Below, in pieces: positions 39,872 through 48,646 of a stretch of 64,000 bases of DNA. The translations under genes and the position numbers were made by a program. The notes beneath the pieces were generated by a model. It had not been told where the DNA came from and searched no databases. It was given only the letters and a program-made list of their open reading frames with translations. Source of the stretch: Pseudomonas mangrovi. Lineage in GTDB: Bacteria; Pseudomonadota; Gammaproteobacteria; Pseudomonadales; Pseudomonadaceae. Numbering within the stretch: position 1 is the stretch's first letter; the number at the start of each line of letters is the position of its first letter. The stretch covers positions 248,001 to 312,000 of the forward strand of contig NZ_QASN01000021.1 in assembly GCF_003052585.1 (NCBI RefSeq), read 5' to 3'.

Positions 39872-41365
39872 TCAGAGCTTGATCCAGGTCGCCTTCAGCT
39901 CGGTGTACTTGTCGAAGGCATGCAGTGACTTGTCGCGGCCGTTGCCGGACTGCTTGAAGCCACCGAAGGGCGCCGTCATGTCGCCGCCGTCGTACTGGTT
40001 GATCCAGACGCTGCCGGCGCGCAGGGCTTTGGCCGTCAGATGCGCGCGCGACAGGTTGCTGGTCCAGATCGCCGCCGCCAGGCCGTAGGGCGTGTCGTTG
40101 GCGATCCGTACCGCTTCCTCGGCATCGTCGAAGGCGATCACCGACAGCACCGGCCCGAAGATTTCCTCGCGGGCAATGCGCATGCTGTTCTCCACCTGAT
40201 CGAACAGCGTCGGCTCGATGAACAGCCCACCGGTTTCTTCCAGCACCCGCTGTCCACCCAGGCGCAAGCGCGCGCCCTGGGAGCAGCCGGACTCGATATA
40301 GGCAAGCACCGTGTCCAGTTGCTGGCGATCCACCATAGCGCCGACGTTGGTCTGCGGGTCGAGGGGGTGACCGGGGCGCCATTGGGCCAGCGCCTCAACG
40401 ACCATGGGCACGAAGCTGTCGAGTATCGAGCGCTCCACCAGCAGGCGCGAGCCCGCCGTACAGACCTCGCCCTGGTTGTAGGCGATCGCCGCCGCTGCGG
40501 CCTGGGCGGCCGCCTGAAGGTCCGGCGCGTCGGCGAAGACGATGTTCGGACTTTTGCCGCCAGCCTCCAGCCAGACGCGTTTCATGTTCGACTCGCCGGC
40601 ATGGATCATCAGTTGCTTGGCTACTCGGGTCGAGCCGGTGAACACCAGGCAATCGACATCCATGTGCAACGCCAGCGCCTTGCCGACGGTATGCCCATAG
40701 CCGGGCAAAACGTTGAGCACGCCTGATGGCAGCCCCGCTTCATCCGCCAGACGCGCCAGGCGAATCGCCGTCAACGGCGATTTTTCCGAAGGTTTGAGAA
40801 TCACCGAATTGCCGCTACCCAGCGCCGGACCGAGCTTCCAGCAGGCCATCAGCAGCGGGAAGTTCCAGGGAACGATCGCCGCGACCACGCCAATCGCCTC
40901 GCGGGTCACCAGGCCCAGCTCGTCATGCGCCGTGCTGGCGACCTCGTCATAGATCTTGTCGATCGCCTCGGCGCTCCAGCGGATCGCGCGCACGGCGGCC
41001 GGCACGTCGACGGCAAGCGCATCACTGATCGGCTTGCCCATGTCCAGACACTCGAGCAGCGCCAGTTCCTCGGCGTTTTCCTCCATCAGGGTGGCGAGGC
41101 GTAGCAGGATCGCCTTGCGCGCCACCGGCGCCATTCGCGACCAGGCACCCGAGTCGAAGGTTGCACGCGCATCTCGGACTGCCCGCTCCGCATCGTTTTC
41201 CGCGCAACTCGCGACGCGCGCCAGGACTCGGCCATCGATGGGGCTGACGCAGTCGAAGGTCTCTGCGCTCACCGACGAGCAATAGTCTCCATGAATGAAG
41301 GCGCGTCCCTCGATCTTCAGCGTGCGGGCACGCTCTTGCCAATACTCGCGACTCGCGATGGTCAT
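39872..41365 (-). CDS. pauC: Aldehyde dehydrogenase, gamma-glutamyl-aminobutyraldehyde type (PauC/KauB)
   Basis: A protein of 497 residues from MTIASREYWQ, with GAGGATGCCGCA just before it. Family motifs are ILKPSEKSPLTAIRLA, FTGSTRVAKQLM, LEAGGKSPNIVFADA, and NQGEVCTAGSRL carrying the catalytic cysteine. It oxidises amino-aldehydes made by the amine oxidoreductases. In P. aeruginosa the homologue is PauC/KauB, near pauB4. A candidate PauR operator is 83 bp upstream of the ATG, so PauR control is likely. Convergent with the PLD lipoprotein gene. Confidence 0.85.
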   Translation of the reverse strand: MTIASREYWQERARTLKIEGRAFIHGDYCSSVSAETFDCVSPIDGRVLARVASCAENDAERAVRDARATFDSGAWSRMAPVARKAILLRLATLMEENAEELALLECLDMGKPISDALAVDVPAAVRAIRWSAEAIDKIYDEVASTAHDELGLVTREAIGVVAAIVPWNFPLLMACWKLGPALGSGNSVILKPSEKSPLTAIRLARLADEAGLPSGVLNVLPGYGHTVGKALALHMDVDCLVFTGSTRVAKQLMIHAGESNMKRVWLEAGGKSPNIVFADAPDLQAAAQAAAAAIAYNQGEVCTAGSRLLVERSILDSFVPMVVEALAQWRPGHPLDPQTNVGAMVDRQQLDTVLAYIESGCSQGARLRLGGQRVLEETGGLFIEPTLFDQVENSMRIAREEIFGPVLSVIAFDDAEEAVRIANDTPYGLAAAIWTSNLSRAHLTAKALRAGSVWINQYDGGDMTAPFGGFKQSGNGRDKSLHAFDKYTELKATWIKL

Positions 41366-41447
41366 TGCGGCATCCTCGAAAGCATCGTTGCAGAGCCGCC
41401 GGGGCGGCGATGGCTGAGCGGACACAGTAGACAGCCGCCGCTGGCTT

Positions 41448-41463
41448 TTCAATATTTCCAACA
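41448..41463. promoter_or_regulatory. Candidate PauR operator upstream of pauC
   Basis: TTCAATATTTCCAACA, matching the site upstream of pauR (35070-35085) at 14 of 16 positions. It lies in the 237-bp gap between pauC and the ankyrin gene. A second AT-rich palindrome-like element, TGTTTTTTCAAACA, follows at about 41490-41503. Confidence 0.5.
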
Positions 41464-41602
41464 GTTCTGCTGCCCGAGTGAGGTTTTGTCTGTTTTTTCA
41501 AACACCCTGCGCCAGGGCCACGTTTCGTTATGTGCTCAGCGTTCGAGAAACACCTCTCGTGCCATGGCATAACGCCACGTCCGCCAACGGAAGAGACCGA
41601 GC

Positions 41603-42745
41603 ATGACCAACGAACCACTACTGCAGGGACTTTACTGGCACGATCTGGACGGCATCCGTGCTCGTCACGCCGCCGGCGCGCACCTGGACGCCCTTGACGA
41701 GAATGGCTCTACGCCCCTGACCGAAGCGATTCTCGGCGGCACCGGCTATCCGCGGGTGGTCAAACTGTTGCTGGAGCTGGGCGCGGACCCCAGCCTCGAG
41801 GACGGCAACGGCTACACGCCCTGGCTGGCCTGTCTGGATCGCCAGCATGATCGCGTGGTCGAGACCGAGCAGCGGCGTATCCGCCAACTGCTCGAAGAGC
41901 ACGGCGCCAGCCGCGTCGGCGAAGAGCACCTGCTGTTGCAGCGCGCCGCCGCCGCGGGCGAACTGCAGACGGTCGAGCGTATGCTGGACGAAGGTATTCC
42001 AGTGCAAACCCGTATTACCAGCCCTCTAGGGGCGGCGGTATTCGGCCGTCACCCGGCCATTGCAGAGCTGCTGCTCCAGCGCGGCGCCGCCGTCGACGGC
42101 CAGGGGCCCCAGGACGCTCTTACGTTGCTGATGCACGCGGCTGCCGGCGGACAAGAGGACATGGCACGCCTGCTCGTGGCCCATGGCGCCGATGTGATCC
42201 GGGCGGTCGATGGCCCACAGGGCATCATGACCGCCGCCTGGTATGCCCGCAGCAATGGCCACGAGCAACTGGCCGACTGGCTGGCTGGCCTGCAGCCCGG
42301 CGCCGAGCGCGCGCCAATCCCGCGCTCGGCGCTCGCTGGCGGCCCGCGGGCCAAGTTCATCGAACTCTATCAGCGCTACACCAGCGCACCGGAACGCGGG
42401 TTGAGCACCGAACAGATCGTCAAGCAGTTGCTGAAATGGGACAAGGCCTACGGCGTCAGTGTCTTCGATGTGCAGGTTGACCGGCTGAACGTGAGCTTCG
42501 AGAAGCTGCCTGAAGATACCCGCAAGCTGGCGAAGGACATCGTCACGCTCTGCCCCGATGTACTCGAGCAGGGATTCGCCAGCCTGGGCGAAGCCCTTGA
42601 GCATTTCGCAGAACGTGCAGAGCCGATTCCAGACGATCTGGCAGCGCTCTGCGCGGGCCTGGACCCTGCCACCCCCGACTTCCCGATCCTTGCCCTGCAA
42701 CGCAGTCTGCAACTGAACCGCAGCGTCGCGCTGTGGTGGGACTGA
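41603..42745 (+). CDS. Ankyrin-repeat protein
   Basis: A protein of 380 residues. Two ankyrin regions are visible: about residues 30-80 (GSTPLTEAILGG and VVKLLLELGADPSLEDGNGYTP) and about 135-225 (PAIAELLLQRGAAVDGQ, DMARLLVAHGADV). No signal peptide or membrane segment is apparent, so it is probably cytosolic. The C-terminal ~130 residues contain no repeat and have no family that I recognise. It is divergent from the aldehyde dehydrogenase gene. Function unknown; ankyrin repeats mediate protein binding. Confidence 0.75.
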   Translation: MTNEPLLQGLYWHDLDGIRARHAAGAHLDALDENGSTPLTEAILGGTGYPRVVKLLLELGADPSLEDGNGYTPWLACLDRQHDRVVETEQRRIRQLLEEHGASRVGEEHLLLQRAAAAGELQTVERMLDEGIPVQTRITSPLGAAVFGRHPAIAELLLQRGAAVDGQGPQDALTLLMHAAAGGQEDMARLLVAHGADVIRAVDGPQGIMTAAWYARSNGHEQLADWLAGLQPGAERAPIPRSALAGGPRAKFIELYQRYTSAPERGLSTEQIVKQLLKWDKAYGVSVFDVQVDRLNVSFEKLPEDTRKLAKDIVTLCPDVLEQGFASLGEALEHFAERAEPIPDDLAALCAGLDPATPDFPILALQRSLQLNRSVALWWD

Positions 42746-42824
42746 AAGGGGCGTATTTGTTGGCGCGCTCGAGCGGCGCCAACGCCAGCTCCACCTAGGG
42801 TCACCCGACACCAGCCATAAAAAA

Positions 42825-42842
42825 ACCCGCCATAAGGCGGGT
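42825..42842 (-). terminator. Rho-independent terminator of rpmB-rpmG
   Basis: An 8-bp stem ACCCGCC(A) / (A)GGCGGGT with a short loop; on the minus strand it is followed by a run of T (AAAAA on the plus strand). It is 20 bp after the rpmG stop. Confidence 0.85.
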
Positions 42843-42861
42843 CTTCCGGGAGCAGGATCAA

Positions 42862-43017
42862 TTACTTGATCTTGGCTTCCTTGTACATCACGTGCTTGCG
42901 GATGGTCGGATCAAATTTCTTGATCTCGATCTTGTCCGGAGTGGTGCGCTTGTTCTTGTCGGTGGTGTAGAAGTGGCCGGTACCGGCGCTGGACACCAAA
43001 CGGATCAGTTCACGCAT
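42862..43017 (-). CDS. rpmG: 50S ribosomal protein L33
   Basis: A protein of 51 residues, MRELIRLVSSAGTGHFYTT, then DKNKRTTPDKIEIKKFDPTI, the normal L33 sequence. It has no zinc-binding cysteine pairs, so it is the cysteine-free form. It follows rpmB by 10 bp in one transcript. Confidence 0.97.
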   Translation of the reverse strand: MRELIRLVSSAGTGHFYTTDKNKRTTPDKIEIKKFDPTIRKHVMYKEAKIK

Positions 43018-43027
43018 GATTAGCTCC

Positions 43028-43264
43028 TTAAACCTTTTCGCCGCGGGCGCGCAGCTCAGCCAGAACGACGTCGATGCCACGCTTATCAATGATACGCATG
43101 CCCTTGGCGGTCAGGCGCAGACGTACGAAGCGATTCTCGGACTCGACCCAGAAGCGGTGATGCTGCAGGTTCGGCAGGAAACGACGACGGGTTTTGTTGT
43201 TTGCGTGGGAAATGTTGTTCCCAGTTGCCGGACCCTTACCGGTAACTTGACAGACTCTCGACAT
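43028..43264 (-). CDS. rpmB: 50S ribosomal protein L28
   Basis: A protein of 78 residues, MSRVCQVTGKGPATGNNISH, with NKTRRRFLPNLQ, as in bacterial L28. It is the first gene of the rpmB-rpmG operon. A promoter candidate is 151 bp upstream. Confidence 0.97.
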   Translation of the reverse strand: MSRVCQVTGKGPATGNNISHANNKTRRRFLPNLQHHRFWVESENRFVRLRLTAKGMRIIDKRGIDVVLAELRARGEKV

Positions 43265-43414
43265 ACCTCAGCCCTCTAAAACCACATGCCCAACCCGGCA
43301 TGGGTTGGCTGCTTTAACTCAAAGTCATTTTTGGCGCTCAGCGCCACGATTCATCAGGGTCCGACCGGCCAGCGCCGCGAAGCGAGAGACCTGCCCCCTA
43401 GAAAAGAGCGCTGC

Positions 43415-43443
43415 TTTATACCAGAACGCCCCCACCTGGGCAA
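43415..43443 (-). promoter_or_regulatory. Sigma-70-type promoter candidate for rpmB-rpmG
   Basis: On the minus strand TTGCCC, a 17-bp spacer, and TATAAA. It is inside the 269-bp gap between rpmB and radC and would give a leader of about 140 bases. Confidence 0.5.
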
Positions 43444-43533
43444 CAGTCCGACAACTCTACAGTGAGCGGCCATGCCTCCTCGAGCCCGCCAACGCCCACC
43501 TATATAAAGGAAGCGGCGTCGATGACCCGGCGC

Positions 43534-44208
43534 TTACATCCAGCCGTGCTCCACCATCGACAGGGGCTCTCCGTCCCCCACGATGAAATGATCGAGCACC
43601 CGCACATCGATCAGCCCCAGCGCATCCTGCAGCCGCCGGGTCAGGCTGCGGTCGGCCTGACTGGGCTCGGCCACACCCGACGGATGGTTGTGGGTGAGTA
43701 TGAGCGCAGCGGCGTTGTGCGCCAGCGCGCGCTTGACCACCTGTCGCGGGTAGACACTGGCTCCGTCGATCGAGCCGTGGAAAAGCACCTCGAATGCCAG
43801 CACCCGGTGGCGCGCATCCAGAAACAGACAGGCAAACACCTCATGCGGCTCATGCCGCAAACGCGCCTTGAGGTAATCGCGTACCGCCTGAGGGCTTTCC
43901 AGCGCCGAGTCTCGATGCAACCGTTCGGCCAGATGGCGACGGCCCATCTCGAGCACCGCCTGCAGTTGAGCGAACTTAGCCGGACCGAGGCCGAAGCGTT
44001 CGGAGAAGGTGCCGAGGTCCGCTTCGAGCAGCGCACGAAGACTACCAAAATCACTTAGCAGGGTCCGCGCGAGGTCTACCGCACTCTGCCCCGCAACACC
44101 TGTTCGCAGGAAAATGGCCAGCAACTCGGCATCACTGAGCGAGCCCGGCCCCATTTCCAGAAGTTTCTCCCGCGGCCGTTCCGCCGCTGGCCAATCGCGA
44201 ATGCTCAT
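43534..44208 (-). CDS. radC: RadC-family JAB/JAMM-domain protein
   Basis: A protein of 224 residues from MSIRDWPAAERPREKLLE with GGAGGTGGC before it. The metal motif is LTHNHPSGVAEPSQAD, the JAMM-like signature of RadC. A helix-hairpin-helix-like region lies in the N-terminal half. Despite the name, a DNA-repair role is doubtful in E. coli. It is divergent from coaBC, as in other gammaproteobacteria. Confidence 0.93.
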   Translation of the reverse strand: MSIRDWPAAERPREKLLEMGPGSLSDAELLAIFLRTGVAGQSAVDLARTLLSDFGSLRALLEADLGTFSERFGLGPAKFAQLQAVLEMGRRHLAERLHRDSALESPQAVRDYLKARLRHEPHEVFACLFLDARHRVLAFEVLFHGSIDGASVYPRQVVKRALAHNAAALILTHNHPSGVAEPSQADRSLTRRLQDALGLIDVRVLDHFIVGDGEPLSMVEHGWM

Positions 44209-44341
44209 GCCACCTCCGTGTGCGCTGACGCCTCTGTCCTGATGAAGGCGCTGTGCTATCTTAGCCCAACTTTTTTGCGCGGCGATTTGGCCTGGGGAGG
44301 CGGCATCGCCGACGCGCCTCTTCTTGATCAGGGCAGTCTCC

Positions 44342-45550
44342 ATGCAGCGGCTTCAGCGAAAACGCATCCTTGTCGGCGTGGGCGGCGGCATTGCCGCATA
44401 CAAGAGTGCGGAGCTGGTACGCCGCCTTCGCGATCAGGGCGCCGAAGTCCGCGTGGTCATGACCCGCGGCGGGCGAGAGTTCATCACTCCCATGACCCTG
44501 CAGGCACTGTCCGGCAACCCCGTGCATCTCGACCTGCTCGACCCCGCTGCCGAAGCGGCGATGGGCCACATCGAACTGGCACGCTGGGCGGACCTGGTGC
44601 TGATCGCGCCGGCCACTGCCGACCTCCTGGCGCGCCTGGCGCAAGGTGTCGCCGATGATCTGCTGACCACGGTGGTACTCGCCACCGACGCGCCCGTCGC
44701 CCTGGCACCGGCAATGAATCAGGCCATGTGGCGCGACCCCGCCACCCAGAGCAACACCCGCCTGCTCGGCGAACGCGGGTTTCGTCTGTTCGGTCCGGCT
44801 GCCGGCAGCCAGGCCTGCGGCGACGTAGGCCCGGGACGCATGCTCGAGGCCGATACGCTCGCTCAACTCGCCGCCGACTGCTTCCAGTGGCGCGCGCTGA
44901 GCGGACGCAAGGTGCTGATCACCGCAGGCCCGACCCAGGAAAACATCGACCCCGTGCGCTACATCACCAACCACAGCTCCGGCAAGATGGGCTTCGCCCT
45001 CGCCGAAGCGGCTGCCGAAGCCGGCGCCGAGGTGGTACTGGTCACCGGCCCGGTTCACCTGCCCACGCCCGATCGCGTCCAGCGCGTCAACGTGGTCAGT
45101 GCACGTGACATGCTCGCCGCCTGCGAGGCCGCCATGCCTTGCGACCTGCTGATTGCCGCGGCTGCCGTGGCCGATTACCGCCCCGAAGTGGTGGCAGAGC
45201 AGAAAATGAAGAAGGACCCCACCAGCGGTGATGGTCTGCTGCTGAAGCTGGTGCGCAACCCGGACATACTCGCGACGCTGGCCGGGCGCAACGATCGCCC
45301 CTTCAGCGTCGGCTTCGCCGCCGAGACACAGAACCTTCTGGACTATGCCACGCGTAAGCTGCGCGACAAGAATCTCGACCTGATCGTGGCCAACGACGTC
45401 GCCAACCCGAGCATCGGCTTCAACAGCGAAGAGAACGCCTGCAGCGTGATCGACCGCGAGCAGCAGGAAACGCGCTTCGCCCAGACCAGCAAGAGCAAGA
45501 TCGCTCGCCAGCTGATCGACTTCATCGCCGCCCGACTTACCCGGAGCTGA
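44342..45550 (+). CDS. coaBC: Bifunctional phosphopantothenoylcysteine decarboxylase / phosphopantothenate-cysteine ligase
   Basis: A protein of 402 residues starting MQRLQRKRILVGVGGGIAAY. The decarboxylase half has PAMNQAMW and ACGDVGPGRM, and the ligase half has GPTQENIDPVRYITN and the lysine-rich KMKKDP. It makes 4'-phosphopantetheine for coenzyme A in two steps. dut follows 4 bp after its stop, so coupling is tight. Confidence 0.96.
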   Translation: MQRLQRKRILVGVGGGIAAYKSAELVRRLRDQGAEVRVVMTRGGREFITPMTLQALSGNPVHLDLLDPAAEAAMGHIELARWADLVLIAPATADLLARLAQGVADDLLTTVVLATDAPVALAPAMNQAMWRDPATQSNTRLLGERGFRLFGPAAGSQACGDVGPGRMLEADTLAQLAADCFQWRALSGRKVLITAGPTQENIDPVRYITNHSSGKMGFALAEAAAEAGAEVVLVTGPVHLPTPDRVQRVNVVSARDMLAACEAAMPCDLLIAAAAVADYRPEVVAEQKMKKDPTSGDGLLLKLVRNPDILATLAGRNDRPFSVGFAAETQNLLDYATRKLRDKNLDLIVANDVANPSIGFNSEENACSVIDREQQETRFAQTSKSKIARQLIDFIAARLTRS

Positions 45551-45554
45551 ACCC

Positions 45555-46010
45555 ATGCATGCGTTGCAAGCCAGGATCCTCGACCCTCGTCTGGGCCGCG
45601 ATTTTCCACTGCCTACCTATGCAACGCCCGGCTCCGCCGGGCTCGACCTGCGCGCGATGCTCCAGGGCCCAACCATGCTCGAGCCGGGCCAGACCCTGCT
45701 GATCCCGACCGGCCTATCGATTCATATCGCCGACCCCGGACTGGCCGCAATGATCCTGCCGCGCTCCGGACTCGGCCACAAACACGGCATCGTCCTTGGC
45801 AACCTGGTCGGACTGATCGACTCCGACTACCAGGGTGAACTGATGGTGTCGTGCTGGAACCGCGGCCAGAGCAGCTTCGAGATCGCCGTTGGCGAGCGGA
45901 TCGCGCAACTGGTTCTGGTGCCGGTGGTCCAGGCACATTTCGAGCTTGTAGAAAGTTTCGACGACAGCCAGCGCGGCAGCGGTGGTTTCGGTCACTCAGG
46001 CAGCCACTGA
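45555..46010 (+). CDS. dut: Deoxyuridine 5'-triphosphate nucleotidohydrolase (dUTPase)
   Basis: A protein of 151 residues. The five dUTPase motifs are present, including STP-like PGSAGLDLRA, PRSGLGHKHG, GLIDSDYQGEL, and a C-terminal RGSGGFGHSG arm. It hydrolyses dUTP to dUMP and keeps uracil out of DNA. Second gene of the coaBC-dut-algC-argB run. Confidence 0.97.
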   Translation: MHALQARILDPRLGRDFPLPTYATPGSAGLDLRAMLQGPTMLEPGQTLLIPTGLSIHIADPGLAAMILPRSGLGHKHGIVLGNLVGLIDSDYQGELMVSCWNRGQSSFEIAVGERIAQLVLVPVVQAHFELVESFDDSQRGSGGFGHSGSH

Positions 46011-46049
46011 GCGCCGGCCCTTCAGGACGAATAAACAGGAGTTCCCCGC

Positions 46050-48632
46050 GTGAAACTGATCAAGCGCAGTGCCAAGGAAGCCAAGCCGGACACGAGCACT
46101 CAGGAATCCGGGGGGGCCGGCTTCCTGTCTCTGGCACCGGGCCTGCTGCCCGGCCTGGCCGGGCTGCTGCTGGCAGCGGGACTGATGTGGTTCCTGATGC
46201 AGCAGGGCAATCAGCGCCTGCAGACTCAACTGATCGACACCTGGGGCACGACCCAGGCATCGGCACTTAAACAGGCACTCGAGCAGCTCAAGGCCGACAC
46301 CCTCGCCGCGGCACGCGACCCGGCGGTGATCGAGGCACTGCGCAGCGAGGACCCGCTGGCCCTGCGCGAGCTGGAACGGCGGCTGAGCTATCGGCATGCG
46401 ACCGTCGACGTGCATCTGAACCTGCGCAACAAGGCCGTTCAGAACAGCAGTCGCGAGGCGCCGATCAACTTTGCCGCGCTGGACATGCTGCGCCGGGTCG
46501 AATTCAATCAGGACGCGCCTCCGGAAGCCTATCGGATCGGCCAGCGCTGGGTGGTCTACTACGCCGTGGCAGTGCGGGCAGACGCCAAGTCGCCGATCGC
46601 CGGAACCCTGCTGATCGCCTCCGACATGCAACGCGTGATGGGAGCGCTGCTGCCGATACCGGCCGAGGTCGGCGAGCTGCGCCTGACCCAGCAGTTCGCC
46701 AACGCCCCCGAGCAGGTGCTGGCCAGCCTCGGCCAGGAAACTGGCGGCACCCCGATTGCTCTGGATAGCGGCAACAGCAACTGGAAGCTGACATTCACTC
46801 CAGGACCGCAACTGCGCCAGACCATCGTCTCCCCGCTATTCCTCATACTGGCACTGCTGCTGGCCCTTGGCGGCCTGGTTTTCGCGCTCAACGTGCTGCA
46901 GGGCAGCCTCTACCGACGCCTTCGCGCAGATGTCCTGCAATTGGCACAAATGATTCAAGAACTCTCCGCCGGAAAAGCCGTCAAAGCCTCCAGCTTGAGC
47001 CTCCCGGCACTGGACCTTCTGGCAAGGAACCTGGCCCGCCTGCCGGCACGCAAGAGCGAACCCGCAACGGCCAAGGAAACGGGCACCCGGAATGGATCCG
47101 CAGCTCAACCGGCGAAGCCGGCGCAGATCAATCCTACCGACCTGGTCAACCCACTCTTTCAGGACACCGATATCCTCGATATCGATATCCTCGACGACGA
47201 CCAGGATCTCCTCGGTCTGGAGCAGAACTCAGCCATGAACAGCCTCGTGCAAGCACCGCCAAAAATGCCTGCGAGCATCTTCCGCGCCTATGACATCCGC
47301 GGCGTGGTCGGCAGCAGCCTTACCCCGGAAACGGCCTACTGGATCGGCCGCGCGATCGGCTCGGAAAGCATCGCCAAGGGCGAGCCCAGGGTCGCGGTCG
47401 GCCGCGACGGCCGCCTCTCCGGCCCGCAATTGGCCGAGCAGCTGATCCAGGGCATCCTCGACTGCGGCTGCCAGGTCAGCGACATCGGCATGGTACCGAC
47501 GCCAGTACTGTATTTCGCTACCAATGTGCTGGAGTGCACCTCCGGTGTCATGCTCACCGGAAGCCACAATCCACCGGACTACAACGGCTTCAAGATCGTC
47601 ATCGCCGGCGACACCCTGGCCAATGAGCAGATCCAGGTGCTGCGTGAGCGCATCGAAAGCAACAATCTGGAAAGCGGCGTCGGCAGCGTCGAACAGGTCG
47701 ACGTATTACAGCGCTACTTCAAACAGATCCGCGACGACATCGCCATGGCCAAGCCGATGAAGATCGTCGTGGATTGCGGCAACGGCGTTGCCGGGGTGAT
47801 CGCGCCACAACTGATCGAAGCGCTGGGCTGCACCGTCATCCCGCTTTACTGCGACGTGGACGGCAACTTCCCCAACCACCATCCGGACCCAGGCAAACCT
47901 GAGAACCTTGTCGACCTGATCGCCAAGGTGAAGGAAGAGAATGCGGACCTGGGCCTGGCCTTCGACGGCGATGGCGACCGCGTCGGCGTGGTGACCAACA
48001 CCGGCACCATCGTCTTCCCTGACCGCCTGCTGATGCTGTTCGCCAAGGACGTGGTGTCGCGCAACCCCGGTGCCGACATCATCTTCGACGTCAAATGCAC
48101 CCGTCGCCTGACGCCTCTCATCAGTGGCTACGGCGGTCGCCCGGTGATGTGGAAGACCGGCCATTCGCTGATCAAGAAGAAGATGAAGGAAACCGGTGCA
48201 CTGCTGGCCGGCGAGATGAGCGGCCACATCTTCTTCAAGGAGCGCTGGTTCGGCTTCGACGACGGCATCTACAGCGCAGCACGCCTGCTGGAGGTGCTGA
48301 GCCAGGATCGTCGCGACGCCGAGCAGGTCTTTGCCTCCTTCCCGAATGACATCTGCACCCCGGAAATCAACATCACCGTGACCGAGGAAAGCAAGTTCTC
48401 GATCATCAACGCGTTGCAGCGCGATGGCCACTGGGGTGAAGCCAACCTCACCACGCTGGACGGCGTGCGTGTCGACTACCCGAAGGGCTGGGGTCTAGTT
48501 CGCGCCTCCAACACAACGCCGGTGCTGGTGCTGCGTTTCGAGGCAGAAACCCAGGAAGAGCTTGCACGCATCCAGGACGTCTTCCGCGCCCAGCTTTATA
48601 CTGTCGCCCCCGACCTTAACCTGCCGTTCTGA
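46050..48632 (+). CDS. algC: Phosphomannomutase/phosphoglucomutase AlgC with N-terminal membrane extension
   Basis: An open frame of 860 residues from a GTG after AGGAGTTCCCCGC. Residues 1-395 have two transmembrane segments (about 27-50 and 255-280) around a region of ~200 residues that would face the periplasm, then an acidic linker (DIDILDDDQD). From about residue 405 the enzyme follows: the phosphoserine loop MLTGSHNPPDYNG, the metal loop FDGDGDRVG, and GEMSGHIFF. It makes mannose-1-P and glucose-1-P for alginate, LPS and rhamnolipid. An ATG at 47235, 12 bp after a GGAG, would give the classical 465-residue form, so two products are possible. Confidence 0.92.
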   Translation: MKLIKRSAKEAKPDTSTQESGGAGFLSLAPGLLPGLAGLLLAAGLMWFLMQQGNQRLQTQLIDTWGTTQASALKQALEQLKADTLAAARDPAVIEALRSEDPLALRELERRLSYRHATVDVHLNLRNKAVQNSSREAPINFAALDMLRRVEFNQDAPPEAYRIGQRWVVYYAVAVRADAKSPIAGTLLIASDMQRVMGALLPIPAEVGELRLTQQFANAPEQVLASLGQETGGTPIALDSGNSNWKLTFTPGPQLRQTIVSPLFLILALLLALGGLVFALNVLQGSLYRRLRADVLQLAQMIQELSAGKAVKASSLSLPALDLLARNLARLPARKSEPATAKETGTRNGSAAQPAKPAQINPTDLVNPLFQDTDILDIDILDDDQDLLGLEQNSAMNSLVQAPPKMPASIFRAYDIRGVVGSSLTPETAYWIGRAIGSESIAKGEPRVAVGRDGRLSGPQLAEQLIQGILDCGCQVSDIGMVPTPVLYFATNVLECTSGVMLTGSHNPPDYNGFKIVIAGDTLANEQIQVLRERIESNNLESGVGSVEQVDVLQRYFKQIRDDIAMAKPMKIVVDCGNGVAGVIAPQLIEALGCTVIPLYCDVDGNFPNHHPDPGKPENLVDLIAKVKEENADLGLAFDGDGDRVGVVTNTGTIVFPDRLLMLFAKDVVSRNPGADIIFDVKCTRRLTPLISGYGGRPVMWKTGHSLIKKKMKETGALLAGEMSGHIFFKERWFGFDDGIYSAARLLEVLSQDRRDAEQVFASFPNDICTPEINITVTEESKFSIINALQRDGHWGEANLTTLDGVRVDYPKGWGLVRASNTTPVLVLRFEAETQEELARIQDVFRAQLYTVAPDLNLPF

Positions 48633-48646
48633 TTGCGGAGCCTTGC

